29,108 bases of DNA, taken from Clostridia bacterium. Its GTDB lineage: Bacteria; Bacillota; Clostridia; Christensenellales; UBA1242. The DNA lies in NCBI GenBank assembly GCA_023228225.1, contig JALOBO010000016.1, positions 1-29,108 on the forward strand, written 5' to 3'. Position numbers and translations under genes: made by a program. Of this stretch, positions 7,254 to 13,917 are shown one piece after another; the stretch's first letter is position 1; the number at the start of each line of letters is the position of its first letter. Below the pieces are notes generated by a model. That model saw nothing but the letters and a program-made list of their open reading frames with translations, searched no databases and was not told the DNA's origin.

Positions 7254-8399
7254 ATGGCAAAAAGAAAGACCCATTTAAATAAAATCTCTAATAATAATTT
7301 AGTATTTAGTAGCAAGAGGATTGTCATATTTATTGTCGTTACTATTTTACTTTTAAGCAGTTTATTTTTTAATACAAAAATTGAAAGTCTACTTAATTTA
7401 GGTAATGGTGCATTAACATATCCAAGCGAGATTACCAATTTAGATGGGCTTAAAATACATTATATAGATGTCGGTCAAGGTGATGCCACCGTGATTGAAT
7501 TTCCTGATGGGAAAGAATTACTTATCGATGCGGGTCCCGCAGATTCAGATAATGCTTTAATAGATTACATTAATACATATGTATTTACCGATGGTGAAGA
7601 TACAAACTTTGAATATGTTTTATTAACTCACAGTGATGAGGACCATGTTGGCGGTATGATATCAATTTTTGAAAATTTTACAGCAACTAATATTTTTAGA
7701 CCTAAAATTTTTTCAGATATAGAAAATAACGTTCCTTCTGGATTAAAAATAATATCAACGATTGTTTATCGTAACTACATTACAGCAATAGAAAACGCAC
7801 AAAATTCGTATGGTGCTAATATTTTATTTGCAGATGCCGGCGAACGCATTCCTTTTATAACTGAACCATATACGGATTATGAAATAATTTTTTATACGCC
7901 AACCGAAGATTATTATGCAGATGTGAATAATTATTCGCCGATTATTGTATTAACATATAAAGATAAAAAGTTTATGTTCACAGGTGATAGTGATGAAAGT
8001 ATTGAAGGAGAATTTTTATCTGCAACTTCAAGTTTTGGCGACATTGATGTTCTTAAAATAGGGCATCATGGTAGTAGTACATCAACTTCACAAGAGTTAT
8101 TAAACGAGATAAGTCCAGAATATGCGGTAATCTCGGTAGGAGAAGACAATAACTATGGACACCCGAGCGATTACGTACTAGATAGATTAAGTGGGATAGG
8201 CATGTTATCCGCAAATATTTTTAGGACAGATACTCAAAGTAATATATTGGCATATGTGAGTATCAATGGAGTATTACAATTTTATACATATCAAAAAACA
8301 AATGCCTATGAATATGTTACTTGGTGGCAAATTGTTGTTATGCTTATTGGCTTTTCTGCTGTAATTATTTTTAGTAGAAATAAAAGAGCAATTACTTAA
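7254..8399 (+). CDS. Membrane-anchored ComEC/Rec2-type metallo-beta-lactamase-fold hydrolase
   Basis: The 381-residue protein has one helix near the N-terminus (residues 23-40), a metallo-hydrolase domain, and a second helix at 357-374. Metal-ligand motifs are intact: IDVGQGDA at 71-78, THSDEDH at 125-131 (the THxDxDH signature), FTGDSDE at 242-248 and GHHGSS at 270-275, followed by NNYGHPS. The domain matches the soluble C-terminal hydrolase of ComEC, but the competence channel (ComEC/Rec2 membrane domain) and DUF4131 are absent, so this is a stand-alone paralogue and not the DNA-uptake pore. Two flanking helices would probably place the catalytic domain outside the membrane, in keeping with a nuclease or phosphodiesterase at the surface (inferred). 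The start is backed by a weak GGTG. Confidence 0.85.
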   Translation: MAKRKTHLNKISNNNLVFSSKRIVIFIVVTILLLSSLFFNTKIESLLNLGNGALTYPSEITNLDGLKIHYIDVGQGDATVIEFPDGKELLIDAGPADSDNALIDYINTYVFTDGEDTNFEYVLLTHSDEDHVGGMISIFENFTATNIFRPKIFSDIENNVPSGLKIISTIVYRNYITAIENAQNSYGANILFADAGERIPFITEPYTDYEIIFYTPTEDYYADVNNYSPIIVLTYKDKKFMFTGDSDESIEGEFLSATSSFGDIDVLKIGHHGSSTSTSQELLNEISPEYAVISVGEDNNYGHPSDYVLDRLSGIGMLSANIFRTDTQSNILAYVSINGVLQFYTYQKTNAYEYVTWWQIVVMLIGFSAVIIFSRNKRAIT

Positions 8400-8436
8400 A
8401 AAATAAATTGAATAAAAATACATAAAATCTTATAAT

Positions 8437-8484
8437 AATCAATATATTGTTATGCTGTAAATCATTTGACACTATATGTAGTAT
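8437..8484 (+). promoter_or_regulatory. Tandem NrdR-box-like sites upstream of nrdD
   Basis: Two sites match the NrdR-box core CwAtATaTwG. CAATATATTG at 8440-8449 is a full match. CTATATGTAG at 8472-8481 sits in ACACTATATGTAGTAT, with one core deviation. The cores start 32 bp apart, about three helical turns, as expected for cooperative NrdR binding. The second site lies between the -35 and -10 boxes, so binding should repress nrdDG when dNTP or ATP levels are high. The matches are seen; NrdR itself is not in the window. Confidence 0.8.
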
Positions 8485-8494
8485 ATGATAAAAT
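8466..8494 (+). promoter_or_regulatory. Promoter of nrdDG
   Basis: TTGACA (8466-8471) and TAAAAT (8489-8494) are spaced by 17 bp. The predicted transcription start is close to 8501. The promoter overlaps the second NrdR-box-like site. Confidence 0.75.
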
Positions 8495-8497
8495 TAC

Positions 8498-8527
8498 AAA
8501 ACATATCATTATTGTGATATGTTTTTT
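8498..8527 (+). terminator. Hairpin plus T-run in the nrdD leader (attenuator-like or 5' stem-loop)
   Basis: AAAACATATCA (8498-8508) pairs with TGATATGTTTT (8515-8525) over 11 bp around a 6-nt loop, and the right arm runs into TTTTTT then ATTTT. The shape is that of an intrinsic terminator, but it lies at the predicted 5' end of the nrdD transcript and before its start codon. The stem is AT-rich, so a stabilising 5' stem-loop is equally likely. Confidence 0.5.
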
Positions 8528-8544
8528 ATTTTCGGGGGCAAACT

Positions 8545-10635
8545 ATGGTTACAAAAGTTTTAAAGCGCGACGGTTCATACCAAGAGTATGACCAAAATAA
8601 AATTGCTAATGCTATTTTTAAGGCAGCAGTTGCATGTGGTGGTAATAATAAGGCGCTTGCGGAAAAACTTGCAGTGCAAGTTGAGAATATTTTAAATATT
8701 AAATTTGCATTAAAAGTACCCGAAGTTGAAGAAATTCAAAATATTGTAGAAAAAGTTTTGATTGAAAATGGACATGCTCAAACAGCAAAAGCCTTTATTT
8801 TGTATCGTGAAAAGCGCAAAAGTGCAAGGGAACAAAACGCACTTATTGGTGCTACAATAGACTTATTTGATAAATATCTTTCTGAAACAGACTGGGCGGT
8901 TAAAGAAAATGCAAATATGCAACGCAGTGTAGCGGGACTAAATAACTATGTCCGTGAAGCATTTACAAAATACTATTGGCTCAACGAAATTTATCCCGTT
9001 GAAGTGGCTGAGGCACATAACTCAGGGGCATTACACATTCACGATTTAGGATTTTTTGGTGCATATTGTGTTGGTTGGGATTTAAGACAAATTTTAACTG
9101 ATGGATTTACGGGGGTAAGCGGAAAAATTAGTTCCAAACCGCCTAAGCATTTGCGTGCGTTTTTAGGACAAATTGTTAATACAACATTTACAACGCAAGG
9201 CGAAACCGCCGGAGCACAGGCATGGTCCAGTTTTGATACTTATTGTGCTCCTTTTGTGCGTGCCGATGGGCTTGATTATAAACAAGTTAGACAGTGTTTA
9301 CAGGAGTTTATATTTAATATGAATGTTCCTACTAGGGTTGGTTTTCAATGTCCGTTTAGCAATATTACGCTTGATATAAAAGTGCCTAAATTATTAAAAG
9401 ATCAGCCTGTAATAATTGGCGGAGAAATAAAAGATACAGTCTATGGCGACTATCAAACCGAAATGAACATTATTAACAAAGCGTTTTGCGAAGTTATGCT
9501 GGAAGGAGATGCTAATGGTAGAGTGTTTACTTTTCCTATTCCTACAATAAATATTACAAAAGATTTAGATTGGAACAGTGAGGTTTTTGATTCTATTATT
9601 CAAGTAACTTGCAAATATGGAATTCCTTATTTTGCAAATTATATTAATAGCGATTTATCACCGGAAGATGCAGTATCTATGTGTTGTAGATTAAGGCTTA
9701 ATGTGTCTGAATTAAGAAAAAGAGGTGGTGGCTTGTTTGGGTCTAATCCTCTAACCGGTTCCATTGGGGTTGTTACCATAAATTTACCTCGTATAGGTTA
9801 TTTAACTAAAACAGAAGAAGTATATTTTAAAAAATTAGATAGACTTTGCGATATAGCAAAAACATCACTTGAAATTAAACGTAAAATAATTGAAAAACAA
9901 TCCGCTGGTGGGCTGTATCCATATTCTGCTTTCTATTTGCGTTCTGTTAAAGAGCGTACGGGTAAATATTGGAGTAATCATTTTAATACTATTGGTATTG
10001 TAGGAATGAATGAATCGCTATTAAATTTTTTAGGCAAAGATATTACTACTCCCGAAGGTCAAGCCTTCACACTTAAAGTTATGAATCATATGCGTGAAAA
10101 AATGATTGAATATCAAATTGAAACGGGCAACAGTTACAACCTAGAAGCAACTCCCGCAGAAGGCACAAGTCCGCGACTTGCAAAACTAGATAAACTGCGA
10201 TACCCAGATATTATTACCGCTGGCAAAGACATTCCAATGTATACAAATTCTACTCAAATACCGGTAGAATACACTGATGATATTTTTAAAGTAATTAAAC
10301 TACAAGATAAATTACAATCTCTGTATACTGGTGGAACCGTGCTTCACCTGTATTTAGGCGAAAAAATTGAAGACAAAGAAGTTTGCAAGTCACTTATAAA
10401 AAAGATATTCACTATGAGTAGTATTCCTTATATTTCCATAACTCCCACTTTTAGCATTTGCAAAACACATGGATATATTGCGGGAGAACATTTTACTTGT
10501 CCAGAGTGTAATGAAAAAACAGAAGTTTGGTCACGTGTTACGGGCTACTTACGAGCAGTAAGCGATTACAACGAAGGAAAAAAAGAAGAATATATGCTTA
10601 GAAAAAAATTTACTATTAATTCGGATATACTATGA
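8545..10635 (+). CDS. nrdD: Anaerobic ribonucleoside-triphosphate reductase (class III)
   Basis: This oxygen-sensitive glycyl-radical enzyme reduces ribonucleoside triphosphates to dNTPs. The 696-residue protein starts with an ATP-cone (about residues 3-95, VTKVLKRDGSYQEYDQNKI), which senses the dATP/ATP ratio. The reductase barrel follows, with SMCCRLRLN carrying the radical-accepting cysteine. The C-terminus holds a zinc-site pattern, Cys639-x2-His642 and Cys652-x2-Cys655, then RVTGYLR at 664-670, where Gly667 is the predicted radical site. The start at 8545 has a G5 Shine-Dalgarno tract at 8534-8538. The stop TGA overlaps the nrdG ATG by 4 bp. Regulation is predicted by the two NrdR-like boxes and the leader hairpin. 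Length and motifs are complete. Confidence 0.97.
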   Translation: MVTKVLKRDGSYQEYDQNKIANAIFKAAVACGGNNKALAEKLAVQVENILNIKFALKVPEVEEIQNIVEKVLIENGHAQTAKAFILYREKRKSAREQNALIGATIDLFDKYLSETDWAVKENANMQRSVAGLNNYVREAFTKYYWLNEIYPVEVAEAHNSGALHIHDLGFFGAYCVGWDLRQILTDGFTGVSGKISSKPPKHLRAFLGQIVNTTFTTQGETAGAQAWSSFDTYCAPFVRADGLDYKQVRQCLQEFIFNMNVPTRVGFQCPFSNITLDIKVPKLLKDQPVIIGGEIKDTVYGDYQTEMNIINKAFCEVMLEGDANGRVFTFPIPTINITKDLDWNSEVFDSIIQVTCKYGIPYFANYINSDLSPEDAVSMCCRLRLNVSELRKRGGGLFGSNPLTGSIGVVTINLPRIGYLTKTEEVYFKKLDRLCDIAKTSLEIKRKIIEKQSAGGLYPYSAFYLRSVKERTGKYWSNHFNTIGIVGMNESLLNFLGKDITTPEGQAFTLKVMNHMREKMIEYQIETGNSYNLEATPAEGTSPRLAKLDKLRYPDIITAGKDIPMYTNSTQIPVEYTDDIFKVIKLQDKLQSLYTGGTVLHLYLGEKIEDKEVCKSLIKKIFTMSSIPYISITPTFSICKTHGYIAGEHFTCPECNEKTEVWSRVTGYLRAVSDYNEGKKEEYMLRKKFTINSDIL

Positions 10636-11327
10636 TTATAGGTGGTTATGTTAAAAATTCATTTGTAGATTATCCGCAAAACATTTCTGCGGTTATTTTT
10701 ACTGTCGGTTGTAATATGAATTGCTGGTATTGCCATAACAAAAATTTAATTACTATGTCTGAAAAAATAAAAGGTCAACAAAAAAAATTAAAAACTGAAA
10801 TATTTGATTTTTTAAGAAATCATAGATGCTTTTTAGATGCGGTAGTAATATCTGGTGGCGAACCTACTTTACAAAATGATTTATTTGAATTTATAATAGC
10901 AATCAAAAGTATGGGCTACAAAGTTAAATTGGATACAAATGGCACGAATCCAGATTGCATTCATAAACTAATAAAAAATAAATTGGTTGATTATATTGCA
11001 ATGGATATTAAGGCTCCGCTTAATAAATACAATACTATAACTGAAACAAATAATAATTTAAAAGATATCGAAAAATCCATAAAATTAATTATGGATAGTT
11101 TGATTGATTACGAATTTAGAACGACATTTGCTCCACCGCTTACAGTAGATGAATTAGTGCAAATTGCACAAATTATTACAGGGGCAAATAATTACTGTAT
11201 TCAAAAGTACAGACCTTGCAATGATTTGGATAATATAACCGAAATCTTACCAATAAAATCTACAATGCTACAAGCACAATTAAAATGCTGTAAATTTGTG
11301 AAACAGTGTAATCTTAGAGGATTTTAA
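10632..11327 (+). CDS. nrdG: Anaerobic ribonucleoside-triphosphate reductase activating protein (radical SAM)
   Basis: The 231-residue radical SAM enzyme installs the glycyl radical on NrdD. The cluster motif CNMNCWYC gives Cys27, Cys31 and Cys34 (CxxxCxxC) for the [4Fe-4S] cluster and S-adenosylmethionine. VVISGGEPTLQ near residue 75 is the SAM-binding GGE motif. The N-terminus GGYVKNSFVDYPQNISAVIF is typical of the NrdG/PFL-activase-like branch, and the immediate coupling to nrdD (ATGA overlap) settles the substrate. Some related proteins of this branch are annotated as generic radical SAM activases, but the context makes NrdG the best call. Confidence 0.93.
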   Translation: MIIGGYVKNSFVDYPQNISAVIFTVGCNMNCWYCHNKNLITMSEKIKGQQKKLKTEIFDFLRNHRCFLDAVVISGGEPTLQNDLFEFIIAIKSMGYKVKLDTNGTNPDCIHKLIKNKLVDYIAMDIKAPLNKYNTITETNNNLKDIEKSIKLIMDSLIDYEFRTTFAPPLTVDELVQIAQIITGANNYCIQKYRPCNDLDNITEILPIKSTMLQAQLKCCKFVKQCNLRGF

Positions 11328-11366
11328 TATTTTTTATTAAAAAACATAAAAAAAGTATAAATTATT

Positions 11367-11394
11367 TTGAAAAATTAATAAAAAATGTTATTAT
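11367..11394 (+). promoter_or_regulatory. Promoter of the kinase-like gene and transketolase
   Basis: TTGAAA (11367-11372) and TATTAT (11389-11394) are 16 bp apart, with TG at 11386-11387 forming an extended -10. It should drive 11413-13854 as one operon. Confidence 0.65.
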
Positions 11395-11412
11395 CTATTA
11401 AGGGGTATGCAT

Positions 11413-11886
11413 TTGAGGACAAATATTGTGGTATTATCCACGGCTGAAAAAAACAAAAAAAAATTTGCCACACAATTATCTATGTGTTTAGATATGTATT
11501 TGATTGATGTTCAAGAATTATTAGATTATGAATTTTCGTGTGTAATACAAAAGTTAAACGATGCAGGTGAAGAATACCTAAGAGGTGCAATTAACAAAAA
11601 AATTAAAGCGGTATCTAACTATGAAAACTCCGTGATAATTTTACCTACCGAATCAATTTTTGATAATGATAATATAAGTATGTTTAAAAAAAATTCTTTA
11701 ATATTAAATGTAGTATTAAAAGATTCGTCAATGAAAAAAATTATACATATAGCCGATGATGAACGCGAAAAAATGTACGAAAGCGTAGCACATATTACAA
11801 TTAATTGCACACAAATAAATATGAAACAAGCAGTTAAATTTGCAGTTGAAAAAATAAATTTTTTCAAACAGAATGACAAAACATAA
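11413..11886 (+). CDS. Shikimate-kinase-like protein lacking a P-loop (putative pseudo-kinase)
   Basis: The protein is about 157 residues. Its fold cues resemble shikimate kinase: a first beta strand (NIVVLST), then helix, then YLIDVQELLD where the kinase has the substrate-binding DxD segment. AGEEYLR resembles the family's GExxFR, and ENSVIIL resembles the VIATGGG strand. The nucleotide-binding GxxGxGK(S/T) is absent, with AEKNKKK in its place, so ATP binding as in the family is not expected. An ATG at 11407 lies 1 nt after GGGG (11402-11405), too close for initiation. TTG at 11413 has normal spacing and gives MRTNIVVLS. The gene precedes transketolase by 18 bp, which suggests an accessory or regulatory role in carbohydrate metabolism. 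The homology is by eye and could be wrong. Confidence 0.6.
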   Translation: MRTNIVVLSTAEKNKKKFATQLSMCLDMYLIDVQELLDYEFSCVIQKLNDAGEEYLRGAINKKIKAVSNYENSVIILPTESIFDNDNISMFKKNSLILNVVLKDSSMKKIIHIADDEREKMYESVAHITINCTQINMKQAVKFAVEKINFFKQNDKT

Positions 11887-11904
11887 AATTAGGGGGAGAT
11901 ATTT

Positions 11905-13095
11905 ATGGATATTGATAATAAAAGCATAAATGTAGCACGAATGTTAGCCATAGACTCTATTACCAAAGCAGGATCGGGACACCCTGGTATTGCGCTTGGG
12001 ACGGCTCCGATTTTATACAGTTTATATAAAGATATTATGAATTATAACGCTTATGTTCCTGAGTATGTTAACCGTGATAGATTTGTACTTTCGGCAGGAC
12101 ACGGCAGTGCGTTACTTTACGCAATATTACATTTATTTAATTTTAATGTAACCGTTGATGATTTAAAAAAATTTAGGCAGTTAAACAGCGTTACTGCGGG
12201 ACACCCAGAATATAAAGCAATTAATGGAATAGACACATCTACTGGACCATTGGGACAAGGCGTTGCAAATGCTGTTGGTATGGCACTTGCCGAAAGTATA
12301 TTAGAGGCAGAATTTAATAAGTCAGATTGCAAGATTTTTGACAATTACACATATGTGCTTGCGGGCGATGGCTGTCTAATGGAAGGGATTTCATATGAGG
12401 CGTGTAGCTTTGCGGGGGCTATGAAATTAAATAAATTAATACTGATTTACGATAGCAATAATACAACTATTGATGGTCATACCGATATTACATTTACCGA
12501 AAATATTAAACAAAGATTTTTATCACAAGGGTTTAATTTAATAACTGTAAATAATGGCGATGATTATACTTTAATTACAGCGGCAATAAAAAAGGCAAAA
12601 TCACAAAATAAAAAGCCTTCGATTATAATTGTAAAAACAGTAATAGGTGCATATTCGCCACTTGCAAATTCTAATAAAGCACATGGCTCGCCACTTTCCT
12701 ATGCAGATGCCGATATTACTCGTAAAAATTTAGGACTAGAAAATATAGAAAAATTTACAGTGCCGGAAGATGTAAAATTAAATTGTGCTACAGCCATATT
12801 AAAGGGTGCAACTGTAACAGAAAATTATAATAAAATGCTAGAACAGTATGCTGTAAAATATCCAAAAGATTATAAAAAATTACAAGCATTTATTAAAGGC
12901 GAAAAAATAGAATATGTGGATTTACCACACGAAGAAAAAGTCGCAACAAGAGATTTAGGAAGTGCAGTATTAAAAACTATATCAGAAAGCGAGGTCATAA
13001 TTATAGGTGGCTCCGCTGACTTAGAAACTTCTACAAAAACAAAACTAAATAGTACTTATTATAGTGCTCTAAATAAAACCGGTAAAAATATTTGA
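11905..13095 (+). CDS. tkt: Transketolase, N-terminal part, ending at an in-frame TGA
   Basis: Transketolase transfers two-carbon ketol units in the non-oxidative pentose phosphate pathway using thiamine diphosphate. This segment (396 codons) holds the whole pyrophosphate-binding domain, with KAGSGHPG near residues 21-28, LSAGHGSALLYA near 62-73, GPLGQG, and the TPP motif GDGCLMEGISYEA leading to IYDSNN. It also holds the first part of the pyrimidine-binding domain (ATRDLGSAV, GGSADLETS). Translation stops at TGA 13093-13095, between NI and FGIREHAM, and the family continues in the same frame immediately after. GGGGGAG lies upstream of the ATG. A product ending here would lack most of the active-site half, so this is either an interrupted gene or one needing TGA readthrough. 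Confidence 0.9.
   Translation: MDIDNKSINVARMLAIDSITKAGSGHPGIALGTAPILYSLYKDIMNYNAYVPEYVNRDRFVLSAGHGSALLYAILHLFNFNVTVDDLKKFRQLNSVTAGHPEYKAINGIDTSTGPLGQGVANAVGMALAESILEAEFNKSDCKIFDNYTYVLAGDGCLMEGISYEACSFAGAMKLNKLILIYDSNNTTIDGHTDITFTENIKQRFLSQGFNLITVNNGDDYTLITAAIKKAKSQNKKPSIIIVKTVIGAYSPLANSNKAHGSPLSYADADITRKNLGLENIEKFTVPEDVKLNCATAILKGATVTENYNKMLEQYAVKYPKDYKKLQAFIKGEKIEYVDLPHEEKVATRDLGSAVLKTISESEVIIIGGSADLETSTKTKLNSTYYSALNKTGKNI
13093..13095 (+). other. In-frame TGA at a position usually Trp in transketolase
   Basis: The flanking protein reads GKNI-[TGA]-FGIREHAM. Many bacterial transketolases read N-I-W-F-G-V/I-R-E here. A single TGG-to-TGA change, an assembly error, or UGA readthrough as Trp would each explain it. 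No shift in reading frame is involved, since the downstream frame is the same. Confidence 0.85.
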
Positions 13096-13116
13096 TTCGG
13101 TATACGCGAGCATGCT

Positions 13117-13854
13117 ATGGCAGGAATATGCAACGGGCTTGCACTTTCCGGACTTAAAACATTCTGCTCTACATTTTTAGTGTTTAGCGATTACATGAAG
13201 CCAAGCATAAGGCTTGCTGCTTTAATGAGTTTACCTATTGTTTATATTTTTACGCATGATAGCATTGGTGTAGGTGAAGATGGACCAACTCATCAGCCAA
13301 TAGAACAACTTTCGGCTTTGCGATTGATTCCTAATTTAAATGTGTATAGACCATGCAATATGACCGAAACAATATCGGCATATGTACAAGCGTTTAACGA
13401 TAATAAGCCTTCGGCAATTATTTTATCTAGGCAAAAATTTTCGGCTCCCGATAGTAAATTTGCTGATGCAGATAAAGGTGCTTATATAATAAGTGGCGAA
13501 AGCAAAAATTCAGCACTTATAATTATTGCAACTGGTAGTGAAATTGAACTGGCGATTAAATTGCAAAAAGAGTTAGCAAATAAAAATACTAATGTGTGTG
13601 TGGTATCTATGCCTTGTAAAGAAATATTTATAAAGCAATCAAAAAAGTATCAACAGAGCATACTAGGTGAAAATCCACGACTTATTATAGAAGCGGGCAG
13701 TATAATGAGTATGCAAGAATTTATTAGAGAGCAAGATGATAGCATCAGTTTAGATACATTTGGCAAAACTGGCAAAGCAGAAGATTTATTTGATTTTTTT
13801 GGTTTTTCTATTCAAAATGCAATTAAAAAAGCAAAAAACCTAATAAAAAAATGA
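13117..13854 (+). CDS. tkt: Transketolase, C-terminal part (continuation after the in-frame TGA)
   Basis: The 245 residues from the first ATG after the stop cover the rest of the pyrimidine-binding domain (FTHDSIGVGEDGPTHQPIEQ, with the catalytic-site His/Asp/Gly pattern) and the C-terminal domain (IIATGSEIELAIKLQ, TFGKTGKAEDLFDFFG). Homology already begins at 13096 with FGIREHAM, before this ATG, and no Shine-Dalgarno sequence precedes ATG 13117. It therefore looks like the 3' part of a single gene rather than an independently started subunit. Fused across the TGA, the product would be 649 residues, normal for the family. Natural two-subunit transketolases break between the pyrophosphate and pyrimidine domains, not within the pyrimidine domain as here. 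Confidence 0.9.
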   Translation: MAGICNGLALSGLKTFCSTFLVFSDYMKPSIRLAALMSLPIVYIFTHDSIGVGEDGPTHQPIEQLSALRLIPNLNVYRPCNMTETISAYVQAFNDNKPSAIILSRQKFSAPDSKFADADKGAYIISGESKNSALIIIATGSEIELAIKLQKELANKNTNVCVVSMPCKEIFIKQSKKYQQSILGENPRLIIEAGSIMSMQEFIREQDDSISLDTFGKTGKAEDLFDFFGFSIQNAIKKAKNLIKK

Positions 13855-13873
13855 TTTTATTCAATTTTTAATA

Positions 13874-13912
13874 AAAAAGCATTTATAAATTAAATATGTG
13901 CTTTTTGTTTTT
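13874..13912. terminator. Bidirectional terminator between convergent tkt and oxidoreductase genes
   Basis: AAAAAGCA (13874-13881) pairs with TGCTTTTT (13899-13906) over 8 bp around a 17-nt loop, with T-rich DNA on the + strand side (GTTTTTT) and A-rich DNA on the other. It sits between the two convergent stop codons, 64 bp apart, and could serve both. Confidence 0.6.
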
Positions 13913-13917
13913 TAAAA

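Noticed and set aside
8400..8544. Riboswitch upstream of nrdD
   Set aside because: The leader after the predicted start is about 45 nt and contains only one hairpin, too short for a cobalamin or other known riboswitch. The NrdR boxes explain control better.
11322..11342. Terminator after nrdG
   Set aside because: TTTTAAT and ATTAAAA can pair, but the stem has no G or C, so it is not convincing in this AT-rich DNA.
11905..13854. Transketolase as a natural two-subunit enzyme
   Set aside because: Known split transketolases break between the pyrophosphate and pyrimidine domains. Here the break is inside the pyrimidine domain, homology starts before the second ATG, and no ribosome site precedes it.
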